Source: UBA12170 sp964293475
Lineage (GTDB): Bacteria > Bacteroidota > Bacteroidia > Bacteroidales > UBA12170
Assembly (NCBI GenBank): GCA_964293475.1
Contig: CAXYYJ010000029.1
Coordinates: 1 to 64,000, forward strand
Direction: 5' to 3'
Length of the DNA stretch: 64,000 nt
Shown: positions 43,719 through 53,306 of the stretch, piece by piece
Numbering within the stretch: the stretch's first letter is position 1
Layout of the letters: each line of letters begins with the position of its first letter
Program-made: the position numbers and the translations under genes
Notes under the pieces: generated by a model
What the model was told of the DNA's origin: nothing
Seen by the model: only the letters and a program-made list of their open reading frames with translations
The model's database searches: none

Positions 43719-46169
43719 TTATTCAAAGGTGATGGTTTGCAGTTTTTCGTCAATGGTAGGAACTCCGAATTTATTGAGAGTCACCTCATTGATAAAGAAT
43801 GGATGCAGACTGCCGTGCCAAACATATACATCGAGATTTCTTATGGTTTGATTGCCCAGACGAAAATCCTTAATGGTAAAAACAGATTTATGAACAATGT
43901 TGCCGGTTGAGATAATATCGTCCGGATTGCCTTTGAAATCTTCCTTCTTTATAACTCCCTGCTTCAATAATTCAAGGGCAAAATCAACCGAACAGGTCAC
44001 CAGATTGGTTAATGGAGTATAAATTACTTCAAAGCTATAACCATTGATGGAACATTCAGTTTTAAACATTTGTTTGTCGGGCTTGGTAAAGAAAAGGCGG
44101 TTTTTCTTGTCACCCAATTGAATTTCTATATTACTGGTATCGCCTCTTTCAGCCAAAGCCCGCTGCTTGTAATCTTTCCTCAGAATTCGGAATTCAATCC
44201 GCCGATTGAGAGTATGAGCCGTTTCCTGCTGCGATTTAGGTAAGGAGTCAATATAGCCTTCGGTGAGGGTGAGTCCGGCAGGGAATGTGATGCCGTTTTT
44301 AGTAAGGTCGGTGTTTAAGGTTCTGGGAGTTGTTTCGCCATATCCTTTTGCAAATAAACGACCTGGGTCGATCCCTCTGAGAATTAAATAGTCAACCACC
44401 GACTCGGCGCGTTTTTGCGACAGAATATCGTTTTGTTCATCTTTGCCGCGGGCATCGGTATGAGCGCCCAATTCCACCACTATGTTTGGATTGGCGTCCA
44501 TGGTTTCAATAAGGCCTTGCAAGCTGTCTTCAAACTGGGGTTTTAAATCCCATTTGGCCAAATCGAACAATATTTCGGGCAAAACAATGGGCTCTTCGGC
44601 CAACCGCTGAAGCTTCACTTCCATCTGAATATCCTTGCTGTGATCCAGTCCGACAGTGGTTTCTTTCAATACCAATCTCAGATATCCATCTTTTTCAAAA
44701 ACAATTTCGTATTCAGTATCGGGTGTTACCTGTTTATTATTAAAGCTAAAGGTTCCATCGGTCTGTGTTTTGGCTTTTTTCTCCGAACCATCCGATCCCA
44801 AAAGCAAAACATCCATCCCATCAACTACCTGGAAAGTATAATCATCGGTTACAATACCCGAAATAGTAAATTCGAGTGGAGGAAGCACAAAAGTATAGAT
44901 GTCAGCACCGCCTTTTCCGCCAGGTCGGTTCGATGCCAGAAATCCTGACTCGTATTGGCTGGGGTCGAAAATAATTCCGAAATCGTCGGAGGTAGAATTT
45001 ATAGGATATCCCATATTTTCGGGTGCAGTGGCAATGGTATCAGAATTGAGGAAGATTTTGAAAATATCAAGCCCGCCCATTCCAATATGCCCGTTCGACG
45101 AGAAATAAAGGGTGGTATCGTTTCGGAGGAAAGGATACATTTCATCGAATTTGGTATTAATCTTTGGTCCAAGATTACGCGGACGTTTAAATCCATCCCG
45201 TTTACTGTCGCGTTCGGCAATATAAAGGTCTTTTCCGCCATAGCCATCGTCAAAATCTGCGGCAAAAATGATAAATCTTTCATCATCGCTAATGGCCGGA
45301 TGTCCAACCACATGGCTGCTATCGCTTCCGAGCTCAACTACTTCGGGGTCATCCCAGTCTCGGCCCGATCTCTTTGAATGAAGTATAAGGCAACCGCAAG
45401 GCCTGTCGGGGCTTGTAAAACAGCGGGTGAAATACATGCGGCTAAACCTGCTGTTGAATTGTGGTTGGCCTTCGTTGGCTTTAGTATTAATGACTTCGTC
45501 TTCATCAATGGGTTCTGGTTTGCTCCATTCGCCATCGCGTTCGAGTTTTGTATAGAATATGTCGCTGAATTTTTCACCGGTCCAGCCATCGTTATCATCG
45601 CCAAATGCTTCTTCGCGGGAGGAGGTAAAATAGATGCTTTGATAGTTATTGTCCTGAAATGCCGGGCTAAAATCGTCGTATTTGGAGTTTATCTTTTTCA
45701 GGTTTTCGAGGGTGTAGTTTTTAGGGTTTTCTAAAACCCGGCGGGCATATTTTAGCGATTCCACAGCAACCAGCGCCTGTGGATCCTGATTCATAAGGCT
45801 GTCATACAAGGCAAATTGAAGGTCTGCTTCCTTAAACTCGGAGAGCATCAGGAGCACCTGACCATACCGAAGCACAATTTCGGGGTTGTTTTTGTACGAT
45901 TCAAGTCTCACGAGCCTGTTATACTGTGCTTTGGCTTTTCTAAGGTCGTTGGTAAGCCGATACGATTCTGCCATTTTTAGCGAAACGATTTCTTTATCCT
46001 CCGCCTTTTTCAGCTTTTTATAACCTTTTTTATACTTCTCGGCAGCTATTTTATAGAGTTGGTTTTCAAAGGCATCATCACCGGCTTTAATGTGCCTGTT
46101 TTGTCCAATGGAAAACAGTGATGAGCCGAGAAAAAATATTATTAAAAAAATGGCTTGAATTCTATTCAT
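43719..46169 (-). CDS. TPR-PD40-OmpA envelope protein with degenerate retropepsin-like C-terminus
   Basis: The 816-residue protein has a signal peptide, tetratricopeptide-like repeats (~25-140), PD40 propeller blades (~160-430), a carboxypeptidase-regulatory-like domain (~430-520) and an OmpA_C domain (~535-650, with GAHTDARG and LSQKRAESVVDYL). The order TPR-PD40-CRD-OmpA is that of PorE-like proteins linked to type IX secretion and gliding. An extra ~115 residues after ~700 look like a clan AA aspartic (retropepsin-like) fold: NGYSFEVIYTPLTNL stands where DTGA would be, and a second half reads NLDVYVWHG and NEVTLNKFGVPTID. The catalytic Asp is absent, so it may bind rather than cut. Confidence 0.85.
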   Translation of the reverse strand: MNRIQAIFLIIFFLGSSLFSIGQNRHIKAGDDAFENQLYKIAAEKYKKGYKKLKKAEDKEIVSLKMAESYRLTNDLRKAKAQYNRLVRLESYKNNPEIVLRYGQVLLMLSEFKEADLQFALYDSLMNQDPQALVAVESLKYARRVLENPKNYTLENLKKINSKYDDFSPAFQDNNYQSIYFTSSREEAFGDDNDGWTGEKFSDIFYTKLERDGEWSKPEPIDEDEVINTKANEGQPQFNSRFSRMYFTRCFTSPDRPCGCLILHSKRSGRDWDDPEVVELGSDSSHVVGHPAISDDERFIIFAADFDDGYGGKDLYIAERDSKRDGFKRPRNLGPKINTKFDEMYPFLRNDTTLYFSSNGHIGMGGLDIFKIFLNSDTIATAPENMGYPINSTSDDFGIIFDPSQYESGFLASNRPGGKGGADIYTFVLPPLEFTISGIVTDDYTFQVVDGMDVLLLGSDGSEKKAKTQTDGTFSFNNKQVTPDTEYEIVFEKDGYLRLVLKETTVGLDHSKDIQMEVKLQRLAEEPIVLPEILFDLAKWDLKPQFEDSLQGLIETMDANPNIVVELGAHTDARGKDEQNDILSQKRAESVVDYLILRGIDPGRLFAKGYGETTPRTLNTDLTKNGITFPAGLTLTEGYIDSLPKSQQETAHTLNRRIEFRILRKDYKQRALAERGDTSNIEIQLGDKKNRLFFTKPDKQMFKTECSINGYSFEVIYTPLTNLVTCSVDFALELLKQGVIKKEDFKGNPDDIISTGNIVHKSVFTIKDFRLGNQTIRNLDVYVWHGSLHPFFINEVTLNKFGVPTIDEKLQTITFE

Positions 46170-46190
46170 ATTTTGAATTTTCAGAATAAA

Positions 46191-46589
46191 CTAATCATTT
46201 GGGTTTTTATTGTTGTTTTGCTGTTTTGTTGGCTCAGTCGAATCGTCAATGAGGGTTGTTAATTTGGGTGAGTTGGAGAGGGGCTGTTCCTTTTTCTCTG
46301 TAGTATCGTTTGTATTTAATGAGTTTCTTAGCTCGTTGGTGGTTTCGCTGGTCATGGAAGTCACATTTTGATAGGCCGATTTAAAGGGTTTTTGCACTGC
46401 ATCGGTTTCCTTTTCTATTTCCCTTTTTATGTCATCGGTTGCTTTTCGAACGTAGCGAAGCACCTGTCCGGTCTTTCTGGCAAAATCGGGGATTTTGTCG
46501 GGGCCAACCACGACAAGAATAACCAACAGTATGACTAAGAATTCTCCGCCGCTGATATCAATAAATAGTATGAAAGGGGAATGTAACAT
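46191..46589 (-). CDS. TatA/TatB-like twin-arginine translocase subunit
   Basis: From the ATG at 46589 the product is 132 residues. One transmembrane helix (FLVILLVILVVVGPDKIP) is followed by an amphipathic helix (DFARKTGQVLRYVRKATDDIKREIE), the TatA/B layout, with the usual FGP motif as VGP. The rest is a polar, Thr/Asn-rich tail. It probably works with a TatC encoded elsewhere to export folded proteins. A TTG start at 46604 is possible but less likely. It lies 21 nt before the OmpA-like gene and after secDF. Confidence 0.85.
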   Translation of the reverse strand: MLHSPFILFIDISGGEFLVILLVILVVVGPDKIPDFARKTGQVLRYVRKATDDIKREIEKETDAVQKPFKSAYQNVTSMTSETTNELRNSLNTNDTTEKKEQPLSNSPKLTTLIDDSTEPTKQQNNNKNPND

Positions 46590-46604
46590 TGAGTTTTTTT
46601 GCAA

Positions 46605-46636
46605 AAATAAAAAAAGTCCCGATTGAAGTCGGGACT
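46605..46636 (-). terminator. Terminator of secDF
   Basis: AGTCCCGA (46615-46622) pairs with TCGGGACT (46629-46636) across a 6-nt loop. On the minus strand the hairpin is followed by a T-run. It separates secDF from the TatA-like gene. Confidence 0.9.
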
Positions 46637-46663
46637 TATTTTATATTGAACCGTTAAGGTCGA

Positions 46664-49600
46664 TTATTTTTTAGATTCAATTTTTTTTGGGTCTATTTCA
46701 GCTTTCACTTTATCGCCACCTAAAAAGTCATAGGCGATTGGGCTGGCGGTGAAAATTGATGAATAAGTACCAACAGCTACCCCAATCAATAAGGCAAATG
46801 TAAAGCCTCTGATGATTTCGCCGCCAAACAAGAAGATTGCCAGCAATACCACTAAAGTAGTTCCTGCAGTATTTAGGGTTCTTCCTAAAGTGCTTGTCAA
46901 GGCATTATTGATATTGGTTTTTAAATCAGTCTTTTTGTGAAGGCCAAGATATTCCCTGATACGGTCGAAGATGATTACGGTATCGTTGATTGAGTATCCG
47001 ATAATGGTTAGAATTGCAGCGATAAAGGCCTGATCCATATCCATACTGAAAGGTAACAAACCCCAGAACATAGAGAAAATACCTAAAGTTATCATAACAT
47101 CGTGGAACAATGCTATCACACCACCCACTCCATATTGCCATTTTTTGAATCGAATAGCAATATACGCGAAGATGATAATCAAAGCAAAGAATATAGCGAA
47201 GAAAGCACCACGAATAATCTCATCCACAATGGTAGGTCCAACTTTTTGAGAACTCAGAATACCTGTCAATTGTTCAGCATCGCTGTTATTTCCAGAGAAT
47301 TCGTCGAATGTTAACGATTTTGTGTAGAGACCTTTTAACCCATTATAAAGTTTCTCTTCAATGATTAAATCCACATTATCGCCATCATCATTAATCATAT
47401 ACTGAGTAGTGATTTTAACCTGACTGTCAGGGCCAAAAGTTTTTACCTCTGGCGATTGGCCAAACTCTTTTGTTAATGTACTTCTAACATCGTTAGTTGC
47501 CACACTCTTGTCGAAACGAACCACATAGGTACGACCCCCAGAGAAATCAACGCCATAACTTAAACCTCTTACCGCCAATGAAATAATACCTAAAAAGATA
47601 ACTGTTCCAGAGATAAAGTAGGCAATTTTGCGTTTTCCAATAAAATCGAATTTTACACCTTTAAAAATGTTTTCGGTTCTTTTGGTGCTGAAAGTAATTT
47701 CTTTATTACCATCCATCAATTTGGAGAAAACCAAACGAGAGATAAAGATTGAAGTAAATAATGAAGTGAAAATACCAATGATTAAAGTGGTTGCAAAACC
47801 CTGAATCGGACCAGAACCAAAAATATTCAGTACAATAGCGGTAAGCAATGTGGTAACGTTACCGTCGATAATGGCTGAGTAAGCATTTTTATAACCATCG
47901 GTTATGGCCAATCTGATTCCTTTACCAAAGGCAATTTCTTCTTTAATCCTTTCATAGATAATAACGTTGGAGTCGACCGCCATACCGAGCGTTAACACGA
48001 TACCGGCAATACCAGGCAATGTCAGTACAGCTCCCAGAGAAGCCAATACCCCAAAGATGAACAGGATGTTAACCATCAAAGCGAGGTCAGCCACCCATCC
48101 TGCTCTGTTATAGAAGAAAATCATGTAGGCCAATACGAGCATAAAGGCAAGTACAAACGACCACAGACCTGAAGTAATGCCTTCCTGTCCTAAAGAAGGA
48201 CCAACAATTTCTTCCTGAACGATTCTTGCAGGAGCGGGTAATTTACCGGCTTTAAGAATGTTGGCAATATCCTGAGCTTCTTCCACAGTCATGTCACCAC
48301 CAGAAATGGATGAACGTCCACCAGCAATCTCAGTATTAACCACAGGATAGCTATAAACAAGACCATCTAAGGCTATGGCAACCTGACGACCAATATTTTC
48401 ACCAGTTAATCGTTTCCAGGTTAAAGCTCCTTCAGCATTCATGCTCATGGAAACTTCAACTTGTCCGGTTGGGCTGTAATCCTGCGAAGCATCAACAATA
48501 ACATCGCCTCCCAAAGCGGGTTCGCCATCGCGTGAACTTACTTTAATGGCTACCAAACTGTGAATATCGCTACCTTTTTCAAGTGGATGAATGGTCCACA
48601 TGAAGCGGATATTGGTGGGGAATATATTTTTTGTTTTGAAGAGCAAAGCATTAACAGCAGCGGTATCTTTTACCGATGCATAACCAACTGCAGCACCTTT
48701 GCTGGGGTAAACATTACCACTGGAAGGATCACGTTGGAAGTTAGGCTGCAAAAACTCATAAATAGGATTGTTCTTGTAAAACTCAGCTGCGGCAAGATTT
48801 TCATCTTTAGCACTGTTGGTATCCTGCTTAATCTCGTTGAGTAAAGATTTATCCGATGCAGTTGATGTTTCGGTTGCAGTCGTTTCCGAAGTGGAGTTGG
48901 CTGTAGTTTGGTCTGCATTAAGACTGGTTGATGTTGCTTTTTCAACCACATTGGTTGCTGCATTCATTTCTACCAAAGCCTGATTGGCCTGAGCGAAATA
49001 TCCTACAGTTTCTGCAAATTCCCAGGTTTCCCAGAATTCTAATTGGGCTGTTCCCTGCAGAAGTTTTCTTACCCTTTCAGGCTCCTTAATACCAGGGAGT
49101 TCCACTAAGATTCTTCCTTTGGTAGCCAACTGCTGAATGTTTGGCTGAGCAACACCAAACCTGTTGATACGGGTATTTAAAATATTAAATGTTCTGTCAA
49201 TAGCTCCGTCAACTTCTTCCTCTAAAACAGCCAAAACTTCATCATTCGATGAGTTATAATTGATTTTGTCTTTAAGGTCGATGGTGCTAAATACACTGGC
49301 TAAGCTAAAATTAGGATCCAATTCCTTAATAGACTCGCTGAAAAGGCTCAGGAAATCCTGATCGGTGCTTTTTTGTTTTTCTTTTGCTTTGGCAATAGCT
49401 TCTCTGAAAGTAGCATTTTTACTTTTCCCTGATAAGGCGACAATGATATCGGGAACTGACACTTCCAAAGTTACGTTCATACCACCTTTAAGGTCGAGAC
49501 CTAGGTTGATTTCGCGCTCTTTAACTTCTCTGTAGGTGTATTTTCTTATTAAAATATTGTAGACTACCTCATTTTGAATTGAGTCCAGAAAAAATCTTTC

Positions 49601-49810
49601 TCTGGCTTTTGAGATAGAATCTAAAATCATCCCTTCTCTGAGGGGGTTACCTTTTGCTAAAACATTTGCCAGTTCAATGGACTTGGGTGAGTTTGCGAAA
49701 TCTTTGGCATTACCTTCTGCCTTGCGGGCGAAAAAAGTAAACGAAAGCTGAAATATACATACCAAGGCAAAAACGATGGCAAATAAACGAATAGCTCCTT
49801 TATTCTGCAT
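46664..49810 (-). CDS. secDF: SecDF fused protein-export membrane protein
   Basis: This 1048-residue protein fuses SecD (about 1-645) and SecF (about 690-1040), as in most Bacteroidota. SecD has the N-terminal helix, the LGLDLKGGM motif (~103-111) and the P1 periplasmic domain; its last helices include GIAGIVLTLGMAVDSNVIIYERI. SecF has YGVDFSGGRTY and GYSINDTVIIFDRIRE. An insertion near 295-340 is low-complexity, rich in Ser, Thr and Ala. It uses the proton gradient to pull proteins through SecYEG. A -7 element precedes it and a strong hairpin terminator follows it. Confidence 0.97.
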   Translation of the reverse strand: MQNKGAIRLFAIVFALVCIFQLSFTFFARKAEGNAKDFANSPKSIELANVLAKGNPLREGMILDSISKARERFFLDSIQNEVVYNILIRKYTYREVKEREINLGLDLKGGMNVTLEVSVPDIIVALSGKSKNATFREAIAKAKEKQKSTDQDFLSLFSESIKELDPNFSLASVFSTIDLKDKINYNSSNDEVLAVLEEEVDGAIDRTFNILNTRINRFGVAQPNIQQLATKGRILVELPGIKEPERVRKLLQGTAQLEFWETWEFAETVGYFAQANQALVEMNAATNVVEKATSTSLNADQTTANSTSETTATETSTASDKSLLNEIKQDTNSAKDENLAAAEFYKNNPIYEFLQPNFQRDPSSGNVYPSKGAAVGYASVKDTAAVNALLFKTKNIFPTNIRFMWTIHPLEKGSDIHSLVAIKVSSRDGEPALGGDVIVDASQDYSPTGQVEVSMSMNAEGALTWKRLTGENIGRQVAIALDGLVYSYPVVNTEIAGGRSSISGGDMTVEEAQDIANILKAGKLPAPARIVQEEIVGPSLGQEGITSGLWSFVLAFMLVLAYMIFFYNRAGWVADLALMVNILFIFGVLASLGAVLTLPGIAGIVLTLGMAVDSNVIIYERIKEEIAFGKGIRLAITDGYKNAYSAIIDGNVTTLLTAIVLNIFGSGPIQGFATTLIIGIFTSLFTSIFISRLVFSKLMDGNKEITFSTKRTENIFKGVKFDFIGKRKIAYFISGTVIFLGIISLAVRGLSYGVDFSGGRTYVVRFDKSVATNDVRSTLTKEFGQSPEVKTFGPDSQVKITTQYMINDDGDNVDLIIEEKLYNGLKGLYTKSLTFDEFSGNNSDAEQLTGILSSQKVGPTIVDEIIRGAFFAIFFALIIIFAYIAIRFKKWQYGVGGVIALFHDVMITLGIFSMFWGLLPFSMDMDQAFIAAILTIIGYSINDTVIIFDRIREYLGLHKKTDLKTNINNALTSTLGRTLNTAGTTLVVLLAIFLFGGEIIRGFTFALLIGVAVGTYSSIFTASPIAYDFLGGDKVKAEIDPKKIESKK

Positions 49811-49848
49811 GTGTGTAGAGTTTTAAATAATTCTGATTTTTCAAGGCG

Positions 49849-49856
49849 CAAAAATA
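49849..49856 (-). promoter_or_regulatory. -7 element of secDF
   Basis: On the minus strand this reads TATTTTTG. The predicted transcript start is about 30 nt before the ATG at 49810. The -33 position has TTA rather than TTG. Confidence 0.45.
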
Positions 49857-49983
49857 GAATAATATTTTATCTTTTTAAAATTTAATACTGAAAGTAAAAC
49901 AGTGTTTTGAACACCAGGTATTATTCTTTATCAAATATCTATAATTCAATATTTTAAAACATTTGTTCCTAAGGTTTTTCGAT

Positions 49984-50022
49984 AACCGCTTTTAGATTTT
50001 TATTTCCACCGAAAAAGCGGTT
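49984..50022. repeat. 10-bp inverted repeat with 19-nt loop
   Basis: The arms AACCGCTTTT and AAAAGCGGTT are fully complementary. It lies about 170-210 nt upstream of the secDF start, between minus-strand genes, and could be a regulatory hairpin or weak terminator of the TPR lipoprotein gene. Confidence 0.4.
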
Positions 50023-50186
50023 TGCTTCTTGACAAAACACTAAACCAAGTCATAATGTCATAATTTTAAGATGAATTTCGATGGTTTTTTATCAATTCCA
50101 GGGGCTTCTATAACCCAATATCACATTTTGACAAATTGACTTTGCTGGGGAAATTACATCGGGACTGCAAATCTCAATGCGCCGAT

Positions 50187-50711
50187 TTAGTTTTGCTGGA
50201 AGGATTTAATGATATCCTCGGGCGATTTTCCCAAATTATCCAATGAAATTTGAGCGTCCTGTGCCAGTTCATGGGTGGGATATTGTTTTAAAAATTGCTC
50301 ATAGGCTGCACGGGCATTGTCGAAATCGGAAAAATAGTTTTCGTAAGCAAATGCCTTTAAAAACAAGGCCTGGGGAGCTTTTTCCGATTTGGGATAAAGC
50401 TGAATGTATTTGTTGAGCAGGCTAATGGTTTCCTGAGTGTGAAAAACATTCAGACTCACATCGGCAGCTTTAAACAGAAATTCCTGGCTTTGAGCATCTT
50501 CTGGCCAGGTTTCGGAAAAATTAGTGTAGAGCGCTATGATATTGGCTGCTTCAACCTGGTCTATTACACCATTTTTCTCGTCAAACAATTTCTTTTCCAA
50601 AGTTTTAATTTGTTCCAGACTGGATGTTTTTGGGTCCGGTTTACAACTGGTCAGCTGGCTCAATAAAAGAGCAAATAAAAGAAAGGATGAGACATTATAT
50701 CTACTTAGCAT
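50187..50711 (-). CDS. TPR-containing lipoprotein (BamD-like)
   Basis: This 174-residue protein has a lipoprotein signal with LTSC at about residues 20-23. Residues ~60-170 hold TPR-like helices, including AQSQEFLFKAADVSLNVF, YPKSEKAPQALFLKAFAYEN and ARAAYEQFLKQYPTHELAQDAQ, which match the ColR/BamD/YbgF type repeat. It is shorter than BamD and may be an accessory scaffold in the envelope. It is divergent from dnaN. Confidence 0.78.
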   Translation of the reverse strand: MLSRYNVSSFLLFALLLSQLTSCKPDPKTSSLEQIKTLEKKLFDEKNGVIDQVEAANIIALYTNFSETWPEDAQSQEFLFKAADVSLNVFHTQETISLLNKYIQLYPKSEKAPQALFLKAFAYENYFSDFDNARAAYEQFLKQYPTHELAQDAQISLDNLGKSPEDIIKSFQQN

Positions 50712-50880
50712 ATTGTTTTTTTCTGCAAATTTAATAATCCCATCCGATTAGACAATGTTGTCCGGGTTATAGAAAGCTACATCAGTGAATAAACTGTTGA
50801 AAAAATAGACATTATATTGATGGCTGCTAAGTGATTTTTTCTAATTTTACCCATTCAAAAAAAATTAAAAAAGTATTTCT

Positions 50881-51999
50881 ATGAGATTTATTGTCAACAG
50901 TATAAGTTTACTCAAGAGTGTTCAGGCATTGGGTGGCGTATTGAATGCAAAGAATACATTGCCAATTTTAGATAATTTCCTATTCGAGTTAAATGGGCAA
51001 ACATTGTCTGTCACTTCCAGCGATTTGGAAACGATTATGACCGTGAACCTGGATTTGGAGATGGCAGAAGACGATGGTCAGGTTGCAGTTCCTGCCAGAT
51101 TGTTGCTGGAAATGCTCAAGGCTTTCCCCAATATACCCATCACCTTCACCATAGATAATGACAACAAGATTGAATTGGCTGCCGGCGACGGAAAATATAA
51201 CCTGTCGGGATTTAATGCCGACGAGTTCCCCAAAGCAAGCCCATTTGAAGATAAAGTAAGTGTGGAATTTGAATCGGCCATTCTTGTGAGTGCCATCAAC
51301 AAAACGCTTTTCGCCACTGGTAACGATGAGCTTCGCCCGGTTATGGCTGGTGTGTTTTGCGATATTCACAACGATGACATTACTTTTGTAGCAACCGATG
51401 CTCACAAGCTCGTGCGCTATCGTCACGTGCATCAAAACTCCGATGCTCAAATCAGCTTTATCCTCCCCAAAAAACCATTGAACCTACTTAAGAATACGCT
51501 TCCCAACGACGAAACTGCGGTTAAAATTGAATACACCGAGAAAAACGCTGTTTTCACTTTTGAGAATTTTAGTTTGGTTTGTAAACTTGTTGATGGTCGT
51601 TATCCAAATTATGAAGCTGTTATTCCTAAAGAAAATCCGAACGTGCTTACAGTGAATCGTCAGGCTTTCCTCAGCGTTATAAGAAGGGTTTCAATTTTCT
51701 CAAATAAATCAACCCACCAAATCCGCCTTAAAATAATGGGGCAGGAGCTGCAACTTTTTGCAGAGGATTTGGATTATAGCAACGCTGCACAAGAGCGTAT
51801 CAGCTGCAACTATGATGGAGAAGACATGGATATTGGATTTAACTCCAGATTTTTATTGGAGATGCTAACAAATCTTGATTCCGACGAAGTGAGTTTGCAT
51901 CTTTCTCAACCCAATCGTGCTGGTTTAATCATTCCAAATTCCAACGACGAAAGAGAAGATATTTTAATGCTCATTATGCCGGTAATGTTGAACAACTAA
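50881..51999 (+). CDS. dnaN: DNA polymerase III beta sliding clamp
   Basis: The 372-residue product matches DnaN in length and pattern: three clamp domains starting MRFIVNSISLLKSVQALGGV, with FDATDAHKL-type text as FVATDAHKLVRYRH at about 164-177, and a C-terminus ending LMLIMPVMLNN (the MLIMPV hydrophobic pocket that binds clamp partners). It forms the ring that keeps the polymerase on DNA. dnaA is not beside it here; it is followed by a terminator and a tRNA gene. Confidence 0.97.
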   Translation: MRFIVNSISLLKSVQALGGVLNAKNTLPILDNFLFELNGQTLSVTSSDLETIMTVNLDLEMAEDDGQVAVPARLLLEMLKAFPNIPITFTIDNDNKIELAAGDGKYNLSGFNADEFPKASPFEDKVSVEFESAILVSAINKTLFATGNDELRPVMAGVFCDIHNDDITFVATDAHKLVRYRHVHQNSDAQISFILPKKPLNLLKNTLPNDETAVKIEYTEKNAVFTFENFSLVCKLVDGRYPNYEAVIPKENPNVLTVNRQAFLSVIRRVSIFSNKSTHQIRLKIMGQELQLFAEDLDYSNAAQERISCNYDGEDMDIGFNSRFLLEMLTNLDSDEVSLHLSQPNRAGLIIPNSNDEREDILMLIMPVMLNN

Positions 52000-52021
52000 C
52001 CAAAGGCAATTAAAAAAACAG

Positions 52022-52049
52022 ACCTGGCTCATGAGTCAGGTTTTTTTTT
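52022..52049 (+). terminator. Terminator after dnaN
   Basis: ACCTGGCTC and GAGTCAGGT form a hairpin with one mismatch-like G-T and an AT loop, followed by a run of nine T. Confidence 0.85.
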
Positions 52050-52193
52050 GCCCTGGAAATTCATTTCGGAAGGAAAGCTCTGGAAAATTAGAAAAGGATA
52101 CCGAAGACAAAATATTTGGGGGAAATAAGAAATATTGAATGATAGGAGAAGGGGATTTGGAGCGTTATTCCGGTTTTGTGAAAAGGAAAAATG

Positions 52194-52275
52194 TGGGGAG
52201 AGGAGGATTCGAACCTCCGAAGGTGTCACCAACAGATTTACAGTCTGCCCCATTTGGCCGCTCTGGAATCTCCCC
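52194..52275 (-). tRNA. tRNA-Tyr (anticodon GTA)
   Basis: On the minus strand the gene begins GGGGAGA and ends TCTCCCC plus a discriminator A, giving a 7-bp acceptor stem over 82 nt. The anticodon loop reads CTGTAAA. The T arm reads GGAGGTTCGAATCCTCC. A long variable arm (class II) fits bacterial tRNA-Tyr. CCA is not encoded; the next bases read CAT. Confidence 0.95.
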
Positions 52276-52503
52276 AAAATTTTAAAGAACGAACCGATGT
52301 TTCTATTGTAACTACGGTCGGCCAATTGCAAAACAGTTTTTCACTTCACCCAAATTCATACGGGAAAGCTATTGTAGCTTTTTGTTTTGCGATTAAGCGG
52401 CTGCAAAAATAGACAAGATTTTCAATCCCGCAAGGCTGTTTAGCCAAAATATGAGCTTGCTACATTTTTTTTTAAATTCAATGAGGAGTTTTTAAAAAAA
52501 ATT

Positions 52504-52511
52504 TACTTTTG
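52504..52511 (+). promoter_or_regulatory. -7 element of the TPR membrane protein gene
   Basis: TACTTTTG matches TAnnTTTG and lies 22 nt before the ATG at 52534. The -33 element is poor. Confidence 0.4.
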
Positions 52512-52533
52512 CACTTCAAAATAAAATAACAAA

Positions 52534-53232
52534 ATGTCGCAAAAAAGAAGTACAAAAGATCTTACAGAAGAAAGATTGGAAGCCGTAGAAGAGGCCTTGA
52601 CCAAATCGGAGCAAATTATTGAGAAGCATCAGAAAACTATCCTTATCGTCATTGGAGCCATAGTTTTGGCTGTGGTAGCCTATTTTGCCTTCGATAAATA
52701 TTACATTCAACCGAAAGAAGAAAAAGCACAAGTGGAAATGGCCTGGGCCGAAAGTTATTTTGGCATTGATTCGCTGCAGATGGCTCTTGAGGGAAAGGGT
52801 ATCAATCCTGGATTTCTCGACATCATCGACCAGTATGGTATGACAAAAAGTGCTAATCTGGCAAAATACTACGCAGGCATTTGCTATTTGAAGTTGGGAA
52901 ATTATAACGAAGCCATCAAAAAACTAAAAGGCTTTAAAGCCGATGATAAAATTGTTGCTCCTATGGCTATGGGTGCTATTGGCGATGCCTACCTTGAATT
53001 GGGCGAAACTGATAAAGCCATTACCTATTATCTGGACGCAGCCAATCAGAATAAAAATGATTTTACATCGCCATTATTCTTTCAAAAAGCTGCTTTAGCT
53101 TACGAAAGTGATAACGATTTTTCAAAAGCATTGAATCTGCACGAGAGAATTGCCAAGGATTTTCCCACATCGAATGAGGGCAGGCAAGCAGAGAAATACA
53201 TTGTTTATTTGAAAAGCAAATTGAATAAATAG
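52534..53232 (+). CDS. Membrane-anchored TPR protein (YfgM-like)
   Basis: The 232-residue protein has a charged N-terminal region, one transmembrane helix (about residues 41-62) and a periplasmic part with TPR repeats (ANLAKYYAGICYLKLGNYNEAI, GDAYLELGETDKAITYYLDAA). The layout is that of YfgM, an inner membrane chaperone partner near SecYEG in E. coli; here the function is inferred from layout only. A UUCG-type terminator follows before fmt. Confidence 0.82.
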   Translation: MSQKRSTKDLTEERLEAVEEALTKSEQIIEKHQKTILIVIGAIVLAVVAYFAFDKYYIQPKEEKAQVEMAWAESYFGIDSLQMALEGKGINPGFLDIIDQYGMTKSANLAKYYAGICYLKLGNYNEAIKKLKGFKADDKIVAPMAMGAIGDAYLELGETDKAITYYLDAANQNKNDFTSPLFFQKAALAYESDNDFSKALNLHERIAKDFPTSNEGRQAEKYIVYLKSKLNK

Positions 53233-53253
53233 TCATTTCTATTTGAAATATAC

Positions 53254-53287
53254 AATACCTGTTCCTTCGGGGTCAGGTATTTTTTTT
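53254..53287 (+). terminator. Terminator with a TTCG tetraloop between the TPR gene and fmt
   Basis: AATACCTG (53254-53261) pairs with CAGGTATT (53274-53281); inside it CC-TTCG-GG forms a stable tetraloop. A T-run follows. It lies 22 nt after the TPR stop and 20 nt before the fmt ATG. Confidence 0.88.
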
Positions 53288-53306
53288 ATAATAATGTTCT
53301 GATCCA

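Larger units (their letters stand above)
49811..50186. other. 376-bp intergenic region upstream of secDF
   Basis: It holds the secDF -7 element and an inverted repeat (AACCGCTTTT at 49984-49993, AAAAGCGGTT at 50013-50022, 19-nt loop). The repeat lacks a following T-tract on the minus strand. I see no reading frame or RNA gene. Confidence 0.5.
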
